64,000 nt of DNA from Aquatica leii (Eukaryota; Arthropoda; Insecta; Coleoptera; Lampyridae), in NCBI GenBank assembly GCA_035610365.1, contig CM069432.1:71986520-72050519 (forward strand), in the 5' to 3' direction. The position numbers and the translations under genes are program-made. Positions 44,583 through 56,400 of this stretch are shown here, one piece after another. The first letter of the stretch is position 1. The number at the start of each line of letters is the position of its first letter. The notes under the pieces were generated by a model. The model saw only the letters and a list, made by a program, of their open reading frames with translations. It did no database searches and was not told where the DNA came from.

Positions 44583-45964
44583 ATGGAAAGTAAATCAAGG
44601 AAAACCGTTCATGCCAACGCTTGAAATATCATTAGAACTGTTGTACAGTTCTTCGACAAACAAAAAGCAGCAGGTGTGTGGTCATTTCCTTTAGACAAAG
44701 CTACTGAATTAGTTGCAGCAGCCACCGGAAAATCACCGAAGCTTATAAAACAAATAAGGTAAGTTTATAAATATTTAAAATATGTAAATAAAAAATGTTT
44801 TCATTAGGAGTTAAGTTTTGCAAACTGAGCATGGAGTACTGAAATCTCCCTCAAAAAAACAAAGAAGTGTTGGTTCCAATAAAATTGTTTTAGGCAATGC
44901 TGATTTAGGCATCTTAAAAAGAAGCATTCATAAAACGTAGACAAAAAGGTTCCAACGTTGAAGATTTTAATTCAGAAAATGCAGGAGAAAGTTGACTACT
45001 GTGGTGGAACAGCTACTCTAAGAAAATCGTTACATCAAATTGGGTTTAAATACAAAAAATGTCACGATAAAAGAAAATTGTTAATGGAACGTCATGACAT
45101 TGTAGCTTGGAGATGTCGCTATTTAAGAAAGTTACGAGAAAACGATGCTCTAAGAGAAAAGAAAAAACTTATTACGTACTTAGATGAAACATACATACAT
45201 CCGTCATATGGGGTTAGTAAATGCTAGCAATCAGAAAACGAACCTGGTGTGTATCACACAGGCAAAGCTGGACAAAGATACATAATTGTTCATGCAGGTG
45301 AATCTTATGGATTTGTGAAGAATTGACTATTAATTTTTAAATCAAAAAGTAAATCTCGCGACTACCGTGATGATATGAACCATAATAACTTTATGCAATG
45401 AATGGAAACGCAACTAATTCCAAATTTGCCTCCTAACGGTATTGTTGTTATGGATAACGCACCATATCATAGCGTACAAATAAACAAACCACCAAATCAA
45501 GGTACAAAAAAATGGAAATTAGAGAATGGTTGGAATCTAATGGTATATCAACTATTAATGATATAAGAAAAACTGAATTACTATGTTTGGTGAAACAATG
45601 TAACATCACCAAATCTTATGTAGTTGATGAATTACTAAAGAAACATGGACACACTGTGTTACGTTTGCCACCTTATCATTGTGACCTGAATCCTATTGAA
45701 TTAATTTGGAGTTTCGTTAAACGTAAAGTGGCAATGAACAATGTCACTCAAAGTAATGCAAAAATAGAAAATTTTGTAAGAAATGCATTTTCTGAAGTTA
45801 TTCAATCTGATTGGAATAAACATTGTCAACATGTTAACCGTTTAGCTGACAAAATGTGGAAACGTGATGGCCTGTTGTATGAAACAGTGGATATCATGTC
45901 TTTTAGAGTGAACACTGGTTCATCAGATGAAAACAGTAGTGATGAAGAAGATCACAGCAGTTAA
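44583..45964 (+). pseudogene. IS630/Tc1/mariner-type (DDE_3) transposase, one intron, broken
   Basis: Cut-and-paste transposase of a DDE_3 family common in insects. Exon 1 (44,583-44,758) begins MESKSRKTVHANA and has ELVAAATGKSPKLIKQIR. An intron of 49 bp (44,759-44,807, GTAAGT...CATTAG) follows. The rest includes GGTATLRKSLHQIGFKYKK (helix-turn-helix end), LDETYIHPSYGVSKC (first Asp), VVMDNAPYHSVQ (second Asp) and RLPPYHCDLNPIELIWSFVK (Glu); a Ser/Glu/Asp-rich tail ends the protein. Breaks seen: a stop in exon 1 after HANA, frameshifts near 44,940 and 45,500, TAG at 45,226 in the Trp position of SKCW-type sequence, and TGA near 45,325. The long second-Asp to Glu spacing differs from classic DD34D/E mariners. 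TIRs not found. Confidence 0.88.
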
Positions 45965-46739
45965 CCTTTATTTAATAAGTTTTCAATTTTTGAATACATA
46001 AATATTTTTGAGGTGGCCAAAGAGAAAAAATCGCTGCAAGTCTTGAAGTACAATAGTTAAACTGTAACAATTAATTGATGTTAACATAATATTTATCTTG
46101 TTATTTATTATAATCCAATGCTTAATTTTGGTATAATACTGTTAATATTTTAAATATGTAGTATTGGTGAGTATAACGTAGGCAACTGCCAAAGTTTTGT
46201 GTCGGGATAATTACTGCCTAAGAATTTATTGTTTTTCTAATAACATCTATGTTCTGTTTTAATGTAATACATAATTGTCTTACAATTATTGGTAAAATCT
46301 CGTAATTTTTTTTAAGTATAACTAAGCAAATTGTTTAAGTTTTGTAGCACTGTATATAAGAATCAACTGTTTTTGTAATATTACAATCAAATGAATATGA
46401 AAATAAATAAAAGCACTTACGAAAACTTCATTCTTAAGTATGTTTTAAGTCTGTTGTTACTAATTTTTAAAAAAACTGGGAATGTTTTAATCGCTAAATT
46501 TCTATTTATGTCTTCAGTTTCTTTAAGAAGTCGAAAACAGAATGATTAATGCTTTGTTACTCCAAATTGTAGGTTTAAGCAATCTAAAAATGTGATATCA
46601 TTCTTATAGATTGTGTAAAATAATAGAGAAGTAACATAAGTTCTTATATCTGAAATTACTGAGCAGTGGTATTTAAATAGAAACTTCTTATAATACATAT
46701 TACGTATGTTTGAATGTATTAAACAATGTTGCTTGATGC
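45965..46739. other. no gene recognised
   Basis: AT-rich sequence after the transposase; probably includes the 3' end of that transposon, edge not defined. Confidence 0.4.
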
Positions 46740-46943
46740 GAAGTAATAACATTCTGCTGAACTTTCATTGTTTATTATTTTTTTAAAACGAATATACACA
46801 ACGTTTCGATTGCTGTAGTGTCTGCAATCGTCATCAGTATTCACCTGATGACGATTGCAGATACCACAGCAATCGAAACGTTGTGTATATTCGTTTCAAA
46901 AAAAATAATAGACAATGAAAGTTCAGCAGAATGTTATTACTTC
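46740..46943. repeat. 204-bp near-perfect palindrome with two hammerhead-like cores
   Basis: Arms of ~98 bp (from GAAGTAATAACATTCTGC to GCAGAATGTTATTACTTC) around an ~8-bp centre (TATTCACC region), with only a few mismatches. On each strand the centre begins CTGATGA, then C, then GATTGC...GCAATC (10-nt loop), then GAAA and CGTTGTG. This is the order of a hammerhead ribozyme core: CUGANGA, helix II, GAAA, helix III. One extra base before helix II departs from the strict consensus. Similar cores occur in Penelope terminal repeats, so this is probably a head-to-head pair of such ends. Confidence 0.85.
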
Positions 46944-48053
46944 ACATATTACGTAATTTAAAATATTTAAAATTGCCGCCGAAATACTTTTTACTTTGAA
47001 TGTACTGTAAAAATTAAAGCGCCCTTCTGTTTTTTCGTATGTAGCACAGATAGTTTAACAAATCAAATTAAAAATTTAACAACTATAAAACTGTAATAGT
47101 ACATTACGTTGATAATACGGAGACTTTTACTAAAAGTTATAGTCAGATAGTAAGAAAAAATACAAATAAACAATTGTATTAAGTTATAACTTTATTAAAT
47201 ATTTATAAACGTTTGGTTTAAAGTGGCTTTTATAAGTTTATGATTCTTTAGACATTAGGTTCAGTTGTAACTTTATAAAATTAATTAACCATCACGCATC
47301 TGTAATCAATTAACTTAATGCGTTAGTTCTGAAATTAAGTCATGATAACGGCGTCTACTATCATCAATTTGTTACATTACAAGTAAAAAAACTGTGTGAC
47401 AATGTAAAAAAAAACTTTTTTCTTTTTAGATTATTGTAAAGTAAATGTTAAAAACAGTTTTTATATTTGCTGTCTTAATATTTAATTAAAGTATAAAAAA
47501 CGTGTTAACATTTTTGGTTGAAATTTCTGTTACAAAATATTGTCATTTTATTAGACATTGTGTATTTATGGCATGTTTTAAAAATTTTGAAAATGTTTAA
47601 TACAATTTTGTCAATAACTTTATTCTGTTTAAGTACAGTTTACATATACATATATATACATCAACATATGTCAGATAATAAATACTTAAACTACAAATTA
47701 CTAAATTGATATAACAATTTGAAATATTTATTGTGATTTTGTGTTTATGAATATATAAATCAATTTTTGTTTAGTTATTATAATTATTCATTGATGTTTT
47801 GAAAAGTCGTGTTTTTCTAAAAACAAAGAAAAATAATTAAACATTTGAATAACTGAAAAGTGTAAAACAACAACAATAATTAATTATTGTTAAACTACAT
47901 AAATCAACAAGTACAATTTAAATTTCAATTACAGTGCAAAATATATACCAAATGCAATTTTATCAAACTTTCGTAACAATTAATTTTGATAAGAAAGTAA
48001 ATTTTAACTTTTAAATACAACAGAATTTGTAATTCGTAAAAATTAACTAAGAT
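46944..48053. other. no gene recognised
   Basis: AT-rich. No coding signal, RNA gene or clear repeat supported. Confidence 0.5.
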
Positions 48054-48160
48054 AGTTAGTTCTAGATTCTAGGGGCAATAAAAACCACTCTAAACTGTTT
48101 TTATGGCTACGTTTCGTGCCCTCTAGTGTGCACTTCTTCAGGCCACTGAAAATTTATTTA
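48054..48160 (-). repeat. Penelope left terminal repeat with hammerhead-like core
   Basis: Minus strand at 48,141-48,112: CTGAAGA, an extra A, GTGC, a 10-nt loop, GCAC, GAAA, then CGTAGCC. This fits the hammerhead order, with helix II of 4 bp. Penelope terminal repeats are known to encode hammerhead motifs. Activity here is not established because of the extra base and the short helix. Confidence 0.7.
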
Positions 48161-48525
48161 CGGTAAGTGAACAACATTACACAACGTATATAACAACTAA
48201 CTGAATTTGTTAACAGGTACAGCATACAACAAAAAACTTACAGGAAAAGGTTACGAGTGGTGGTAGTCCACTGGTCCAACAAGCATACCGTCTAATAAGT
48301 TACTTATTCTAGTTAACATAAAATAAAGTCAATGATTAAAAGAATTTAAATGTATATACAAAGAAAAAAGACGGACATTAAAGTTAAACAAACAATATAC
48401 ACTGAATGTAAATTCAAAAATAATTGTAAATATGATAAGGCTAATAGATAGAAATGACCATGAAATCGCATACAACTATAAAGCTTATCTTGCAATTTTT
48501 GAAATTAAATTATTGTAAATATTGC

Positions 48526-49221
48526 TTAAATTGTTGGTGTCGTTATTGAAATTAAATCTAAAATTGTAGGATTGTTGAAATCGAAGGTATGTCCAGTGTT
48601 AATGTGACGGACTGCTAATGCTGTGTCTGCTTTTTTTGTTTTGCAATCATAACGATGGTTATTAATCCGATTTTTTACTTTTTGTTTGGTTTGGCCGATA
48701 TAACATACATTACAATTGGTACAGTTTAGTTTGTATATTACATAGTGCTTTTCTATTGTGTCAGTTTTGTCTTTAGTTTTGCTGTACAGTGTATTATAGA
48801 TGGTGTTATTATTGTATATTGCTATTTTGATGTTATTTGTTTTTAAAATCGGAATGATTCTATTTGTTAAATTTGGGACATTAATTATTTTCATATAAGT
48901 GATGTTAGTATTAAGGTTAGTGGTAGGATTGGTGTTAGGGGTCGTATTAGGATTAGTTGTAGGTAGGTTAGTTGGTGGCGGGATCACGATAGTTATGTTA
49001 GTATTAGAAAGTATTTTGTTTAATATATTTTTTGGATAGTTATTCTTCCTTAATATGTTATTTAAGATGTTAAGGTTTTCTTTGTGAAATTGAGGGCTAC
49101 TCAAATTTATAATTTTATTTTTCATGGCCTTGATGACATTAATTTTTTGGTGGTGTCTCGATAAAAAGTTAATTGTTCTATTAGAGGCAATTGGTTTAGT
49201 ATACCATTCTGTGACTAACAT
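48526..49221 (-). pseudogene. Penelope GIY-YIG endonuclease region
   Basis: 231-codon open frame, C-terminal part of the Penelope polyprotein. Residues 1-80 are the RT thumb/connector (FLSRHHQKINVIKAMKNKI). Residues ~82-107 are an unusual low-complexity Thr/Asn/Pro-rich linker. The GIY-YIG nuclease spans ~160-215, with YVIYKLNCTNCNVCYIGQTK and the conserved helix KVKNRINNHR, then AVRHINTGHTFDF. Two CxxC-like cysteines (CTNC) precede the YIG motif, as in many Penelope nucleases, which nick DNA for target-primed integration. A frame break near 49,240-49,270 separates it from the RT. Confidence 0.88.
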
Positions 49222-49273
49222 ACTAGTGCTAACATCCTTACTGAGTCTAACATCTAGAAATGGTAATGAACCC

Positions 49274-49976
49274 TCATTTTAGATGTTGATTGTAACTGTT
49301 AAAAATATTTAAAGTGTTTTCAATTTCTGTGTCGGGAATGCATGTAATGATATCGTCAACATAACATAACAAAAAGGTCGGTGTAAATGTCATTTTGTTT
49401 TTTACATAATTAAGTAAATCATGCATTGCCAGACTGGCTAGGTGATGCTGGGTTGCCCATTGCAGTGCCAAATTTTTGAACATACATTCTGTCATTGTAC
49501 GTAAAATAACTAGAATCAAATAAGAACTCAATAATATTGACAACATTAATTAGTTCTAATGTAGTGTGGCTCTTTAACTCATTCTAATATTCTTTTAACA
49601 GTTTTACAGAGAGCTCTTTTGTAATGTTAGTGAACAAAGATCACACATCAAATGAAACAAGCATATGATTAGGCGGCATTAATGTGTTTTTAGTTTTAGC
49701 GATTAATTCGTATGAGTTTTTTATATTATGTATAAATAAATATGAGATGTTCTGTATTATATTAGATATGTATTTTGATAATTCATACGTAGGGGTTCCT
49801 ATATAAGAGACAATAGGTCTTATAGAAGTTCATCTTTGTGTGTTTTGATCAGACCGTAAAACTTGGGAGGTGTACTTGTATACGTTGCAAGTCTTTTATA
49901 TGTCTTTAAGTCCATGTGTCCGTTATCGTATAGTTGTTTGCTGATTTTGTTATTGTTATTTTGAAATTTGGTAGTC
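49274..49976 (-). pseudogene. Penelope reverse transcriptase, central part, broken
   Basis: The reading resumes right after the Ty3/gypsy insertion. It contains PPKFYGLIKTHK near 49,870-49,840 (the Penelope RT motif usually written PKFYGLPKIHK). Several stops follow down to ~49,550. Then an open 90-codon segment (49,546-49,274) has ATQHHLASLAMHDLLNYVK and LLCYVDDIITCIPDTEIENT. YVDD is the catalytic motif. Penelope RTs are most related to telomerase RT. It is inactive as it stands. Confidence 0.88.
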
Positions 49977-49980
49977 GGGT
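49977..49980. repeat. 4-bp target duplication of Ty3/gypsy, left
   Basis: GGGT just before the LTR, repeated at 60,001-60,004. Four to six bases are usual for Ty3/gypsy integrases. Confidence 0.9.
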
Positions 49981-51457
49981 TGTTACGGTCGGATTTTCTT
50001 TACGTACGCTTGTGTTGTTACGGACGAAATTTTCAGTAGGTACGCCTATGTATTTTTGACTTGAAATTAGTTTATGGTTGGGACGCCCCCTACCGATCCT
50101 TTCTCGTGACTGTCATTCGATCAAGTAGACGTTAAGCTGTAAACCACAGTAACGGTCCGGTGTCGAGGTTTTCGAATTGATTCTTAAATTTTTAAGAACA
50201 TCACGTGTGATGAACATAAATTTATAAATCGAGGTAGAAGGTTTTACGATTAGTTCGGCACGGGGTAAGTTATTTTGTCTTAAATCTATTCTTTCTTTCG
50301 TAATTTCTATATTCATATGACAGCCGGTTCCGACCACGTTGTCTACCATTTTGGAATTAAATCAACAATTGGGATGCATAACTACTATTAAGGAATAAAT
50401 CAGCCGAGCCTATCAGCTGTCGTGAGGGCTTGCTACTTAAACAACATCGGGGTCCAGTCGCACGTTGTGTCGGGGATGTTGATTTGAAAATTTGAAGTCG
50501 AATTTGTTTCAGCCACCTGTCTTGAATTGTTACTTACATCGTTCTATATCTTGGGGTTCAATGATATGATTAATGAAGAAATCGAATGTGTTATCAGCCA
50601 CTTGTGTTAAGACTATTTCTTACAGTACACGATACAACGGGTTTTTATATGCCATTTAATTATTTCTTAATACTATCTTTGTAGCTTTTTGTTCTGTCTG
50701 AACTGGATTATGATCCGATTTGTGTTTCACAATTGATTACAGCCCACTCACGAGAAAACCTTTTCGACGTGTAAGTGGAAACTTTATTAGGTGAGTTATT
50801 TATTTGATTCTTTATATCGAGATCACCAAAGTTGTACACAGACTTATATTTAAATGTTAATGATTGTAACTGCGTTATTGCTTATATACCAATAAGGTAA
50901 TTTTAATCATGTCATACTTGTATCGCATGCTGTGAGGGAAACTTAGTTATTCGGTGACTTTGTATGCTGCTCTATTCGATATAATCTTTTTCTGTGATGT
51001 GTGTTGCCGATACTACAGGCATTTATGTAGGAGAATTGTGATATAATCTAGAAAATTTTATGTACTCTTTAATCAAAATTTTTTCTAATTATTAATGCAA
51101 ACTGTGATAGGTATTAATTCTACCTGCTAACTTTAAATCTCATATCTTCGATTATATCCAACGTTAAACTATTAAATCGATTATACTTGTTAATTTTTCT
51201 TTTTTTATCTTTCCGGCTCCTGTGATTATCGCTAACTATTAATTACTTTTGACTACTCGGACAGCTGAGTAGAGGAATTACGAACTTAACATAGTGTTAC
51301 AAGGTTTATACCGTACTGTCCTGAGCAAGACAGAGAATTACTTTGGGGATAAGCTCTGGCGCCCTGCAACATCTTTTCTATATTTAGTGTGGACCTCCCC
51401 TCTCTCCGACTATTGCGAGTTGGCCGTGCAGGTTCGTAATACCAAAAACTTGTAACA
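49981..51457 (+). repeat. Ty3/gypsy 5' LTR (1,477 bp)
   Basis: Starts TGTTACGGTCGG and ends CTTGTAACA. It holds a 78-codon minus-strand open frame (50,113-50,349), also present in the 3' LTR. Confidence 0.97.
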
Positions 51458-51462
51458 AAAAT

Positions 51463-51480
51463 TGGCGACCCAACTTTAAG
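51463..51480 (+). other. primer-binding site
   Basis: TGGCGACCCAACTTTAAG, 5 nt after the LTR. It starts with TGG, complementary to a tRNA 3' CCA. The first 8 bases TGGCGACC are also those of the 412/mdg1-type tRNA-Arg site, but the rest differs, so the tRNA is uncertain. Confidence 0.65.
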
Positions 51481-52004
51481 GGGCTTCGATTTTCTCACAT
51501 CGAATTTCTCACTTCACTATATTTCTTTTAGCTATTTTCTTTAAGTGTGATTAGTGTAGGATTACTAGCAGGAATAGGTAGTTTATATTGTTGACTTTCC
51601 CCCGATTTCGTGTGTACGATCATCATTTTTCTAGATTGATTGATTCTTTTATTTTACCTTAGTCTCCCGTGGGTTCGAGTTACTTCGCTAGTTGGTAATT
51701 TTTTCTCTCTCTCTCTCTTGGGACTGCGGGTTGACTTGATAGTAGTAATTGGTTTAGGTTTCTTGTAAGTATACTGGTGGTTGGATGTCAGGATTTTTTT
51801 TTTGGATTAACTTGACTACGTCAGTTAATTTTTTTCTTATTACTTGTATTGTTATTAAGGTTTAGTCGTACAGTTTTACGTCACGATTAGGTTAGTTTCT
51901 TGGAGTTTTTGTCGTAGTTTTGGGAAACGTGATTAGAACTGTACCACTATTTGATTTTTGACTTTTCTTTTTTCTCTCGTTCATTAGGAAAACTCGTCAC
52001 TAAA
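51481..52004 (+). other. gag leader
   Basis: About 520 bp of T-rich untranslated leader with a (TC)n run near 51,702-51,718. No open frame of note. Packaging signals are probably here but cannot be seen directly. Confidence 0.6.
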
Positions 52005-53408
52005 ATGGCTACTTGGCGATTAGAAGTGAATAGACTTAGGAAGCAGGAGCTTTAATATGAATTAGTTTCTCGTGGGTTTGATCCTACAGTAGTCGTTTCT
52101 ACATTAAGGGGTGCGGTACGTAGTGCTTTACAGTTGGAAAAAGAAGCATCTTTTCGTATGGATACTGTTACTTCAGTTTTTGAGGATGATAAGTTAGCTG
52201 TTGAACAAGCTATTGGGGAATTGCAAACGCTATTAAGCGAATTCGATGGAAATTTTTCTTCGACTATTTTCAAACGAGCTAGTACCTTGTGGGTACACAT
52301 TCATCGTCGTTGTGTGAAGATGTCACCTGATGGAGAAGATGAAGAAAAATTGCATCGTCAATTTGGACTTACGCTACAAACCCTTCGTAATGAATTCACA
52401 GCTAAAGGGAAAAAGGCTACTAGAACTACATCGGTTTCTTTTGCTAATTTACCTTCGTCTAGTCCTAAACAGGCGGCGGTAGAATCACTACTTCAGGATG
52501 AAGAACCACCTCTTCTTACTTCTTCCGATTCCGATGCTGAAATGGATGTATCTGTTCCGACTACTTCTGCTCTTTCAAAGACTACTGTTACTAATGTGTC
52601 ACTAGCTAAGTGGAATTTGACTTTTTCGGGCGAGGGTTCGTTTTCACTCACCGAATTCTTGATGCGAGTTGATGAGTTGTGTTTGTCGCGTGGTGTCTCA
52701 CCACAAAATTTGTTTAATTCGGCTGCTGAAATTTTAACTGTGAAAGCTTTGTGTTTCTTTAGGGTAAATCGAGATTCTTTACGTTCTTGGCAAGATGTAG
52801 TTACTTTGCTAAAATCAGAATTCTTACCACCTGATTACGACGATCGTTTATGGGATGAGATTCGAAGTCGAACTATTGGACCTCAAGAATCGATCGGCAT
52901 GTATGTGACGATGATGCGCAGTCTCTTCCAACGTTTATCGTTGCCCGCTTCGAAAGAAACTCAGCTCAAGACGATACGACGCAATTTAACACCATACTAC
53001 CAATCTGCCTTAGGTTTAGCACAGATTTCTACTTTGACCCAGTTGATCGATTATGGCAAGCGGTTGGAGTTAACAAAAATTTCAGTGGACAACTATAAAC
53101 CACCTCCTTCGCGGCGTACCACTCGACTTTTGGAACCTGCTTTGGCTTATGTTAGCGACACCTCGGTTTCTTCGATTGCTTCTACTTCTAAGAATCGTTC
53201 GGTACGATTCGAAGAAAATAATATTAATTCTAATTCTCCTCGACGTGGTTTTCTTAATTCTTCTCGCGTTACTTGTTGGAATTGTCGTCAGATAGGACAT
53301 GTCTCTCCGAATTGTGACAAACCTCCTACTCTTCACTGTTATGGATGTGGACAGGCAGGAGTTAGTCGTCGCAACTGCACTAAGTGCAATACTGTTTCGG
53401 GAAACTAG
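52005..53408 (+). pseudogene. gag: Ty3/gypsy gag, one premature stop near the start
   Basis: Structural protein that forms the cytoplasmic particle. ATG at 52,005 reads MATWRLEVNRLRKQEL, then TAA (52,053-52,055). The same frame then continues as coding sequence to 53,408. The first later ATG is 52,158. The capsid-like region includes FSGEGSFSLTEFLMRVDELC and SRTIGPQESIGMYVTMMRSL. Two zinc knuckles lie at the end: C-x2-C-x4-H-x4-C (CWNCRQIGHVSPNC) and one with Val in place of His (CYGCGQAGVSRRNC), then a lone CTKC. The single stop at codon 17 is the only visible lesion. It might be tolerated by initiation downstream, or make this copy dependent on others. The gag end overlaps pol by 24 nt. Confidence 0.92.
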
Positions 53409-56400
53409 GACACGAGTCTACGGACCGAGTCGTAGATTCTACGCTATCTTTAATCTCGGATACTATCTTCGACTTGCCTGACAAACAACGTATTCTTCTG
53501 GACTTTATATTTGCCAGTGTTCGTGATGATGAGCGTCCTTATCTTAAGGTTAATGTATTAGGTCTCTCTTCCTTTGGTCTTTTGGATACCGGTGCTTCTC
53601 GAACCATTCTGGGTGGTCCGGGATGGCAACTTCTTCAGTCTTTGAATATTCGTCTTTCTCCTTCTTCTGTGTCTTCATGTAATTTGGCTAATGACGTTAA
53701 GTGTACCGTATTGGGATCAGTTCTTCTACCATTTTCTCTAGAGGGTAAAGTAAAAACGCTTAATACCTTGGTTATTCCAGAAGTTTCACAGCAATTGATT
53801 TTAGGCATTGATTTCTGGAAAGCTATGAATTTTATACCTGATTTTCGGCAGGGACTGTGTAATTTTAATGCTAACCTTCCTTCGATTGATACTATCTCTT
53901 CGGATTCTATTGGGGCTATCTCAGAACTACTTCCATACCAACAACAACTCTTAGACAACGTTGTTGCGGACTCTTTTTCGAAACAATCCTCAGGACTTGG
54001 TCACACCTCTCTCGTTCAGCACCAGATACGTACGACTGCTGAACCCATCAAACAGCGCTATTATCCGCTATCACCAGCGTTACAGAAGGTTGCTAATGAG
54101 GAGTTGGACTCGATGCTGAGTATGGGTGTTGTGGAGCCATCGAGTAGTCCGTGGTCGAATCCAATTGTTTTAGTGAGGAAGAAGGATAATACTTATCGGT
54201 TCTGTGTCGATTTTCGAAAGGTGAATCAGGTAACTCAAAAGGATGCGTACCCACTACCGTACATTACCTCTATTCTAGATCGATTAAGAGATGCTAGATT
54301 TTTGTCCAGTTTGGATATTCGGTCTGCCTACTGGCAGATTCCGCTGTCAGAAGACTCCAAAGCTGTGACTGCTTTTACTGTTCCTTCTCGTGGTCTTTTT
54401 CAGTTCACGCGCATGCCATTCGGTCTGCATAATGCGCCTGCTACTTTTCAGAGATTGATTGATAGGGTGTTGGGTGTAAATTTGGAACCTTATTGCTTCG
54501 CTTACCTTGACGACATTATCATCGCTACTCCAACGTTTGATGAACATATTCGAGTGCTAGAAAAGGTGTTGGAACGTCTAATTTCTGCTGGACTTACCTT
54601 ACGGCGAGACAAATGTAACTTTTGTTTGTCTGAATTGAAGTACCTCGGATACGTAGTCAACAAGAATGGTCTGTTGGTAGACCCGGACAAGGTAACAGCG
54701 ATACTCAATATTCCTACTCCTTCGAATGTCACTGATATCAGACGATTTATTGGTATGACTAGTTGGTACCGTCGTTTCATTCCTAATTTTTCTTCTCTTA
54801 CTTCTCCACTTTCGGCTCTTACTCGTAAAAATGTTTCTTTTATTTGGACAGATGAATGTCAGGTCGCTTTTGATTCTCTTAAAAACAGCTTAGTTGCTGC
54901 TCCTATTCTGTCGTGTCCTGATTTTTCTCTTCCTTTTGTGGTACAGACTGATGCTTCGGACTTTGGTTTAGGTGCTGTGTTGAGCCAAACGACTGCGGAT
55001 GGTGAAAAGGTTGTTAGTTATCTTAGTAGATCGCTCACGAAGGCGGAGCGACATTATTCGACTACTGAGAAAGAATGTCTGGCTGTGTTATGGGCTATAG
55101 AGAAGTTCCGTCCTTATGTGGAAGGGTCTCATTTCACAGTGATAACTGATCATCATTCGTTGTTGTGGTTGAACCGTTTACAGAGTCCTTCAGGACGATT
55201 GGCTCGGTGGTCTATTAGACTACAACAATACGATTTCTCGATAATCCATCGAAAAGGAAAAGATCATGTCGTTCCTGATGCACTGTCTCGCTCAGTTCCT
55301 GTATTAGAAACTATCCATCTGTCTGAAATTTCTTCTACTTTGCTTAATTTGCCGACTCTTGATCCTTGGTATAATAATCTTCTTAAACGTGTCTTGGATG
55401 CTCCTCATAAGTTTCTGAAATGGTCTGTTAGAGATAATGTTCTTTATCGTCGTGTTGTTACTTCTTTCTCTTCTGATTCTGCGGATGATTGGAAAATAGT
55501 GGTTCCTACGGAACAACGTTCGGAAATGATTCGTAACCATCATGATTCTCCGGTTGCTGGACATTGTGGTGTTTCGAAAACTACGGCAAGGATTTTACAA
55601 CGGTATTATTGGCCCTGCTTACGTGCCGATGTTGCTCGTTATATTCGGCGTTGTCGGGTATGTGCAGCGCACAAGGTGGAACAAGTGGCTCCTCCTGGTG
55701 TATTCGCTCCTCGCGCTAAGCCAACACATCCTTGGCAAGTTCTTTGTTGTGATATCGTGGGTCCTCTGCCTCGCTCTTCGAAAGGCCATAGTTATGTTTT
55801 GGTAATCGCTGACTATTTTACTAAGTTTCCTTTGTTCTTTCCGTTGCGTTCAGCTCTTGCTACCTCTATTTGTAAAATCATCGAAGAACATATTTTCCTT
55901 CTTTTTGGTGCTCCTCAATATCTTATTACCGACAATGGTGTACAGTTTCGGAGTAAAGAATTTGATAAACTTTGCGCTACTTATGGGACAACGATACTCT
56001 TTACAGCCAAATACCATCCTAGAGCTAATCCCGCAGAACGAATAAATCGTGTCTTAAAAACCATGATCTCTTCTTATGTTAAAGAAAACCATAGGCATTG
56101 GGATGTAAATCTCTCGAAGATTGGTTGCGCCATTCGTACTGCGAAACACGAGGTCATTGACTGTACTCCTTTCTTTGCAATGTTCGGACGTGAACACGTT
56201 ATCTCTGGAAATTTCTTTGGTCCTTCTTCTTCTGATGTCATTATCTCTGAATCCAAGGTTACTCACTCAGTGTCTCATTATGAAGCTATTCGTACGCACA
56301 TCTTGAAAAAACTTTCTAAAGCGTACACAAAGACACACAATAGATATAATCTTCGCCGTCGACACGTGCGATATAAACTTGGGGATTCGGTATGGCGACG

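Noticed and set aside
53635..54780. minus-strand ORFs across pol (several of 60-107 codons)
   Set aside because: Shadows of the 1,107-codon pol frame.
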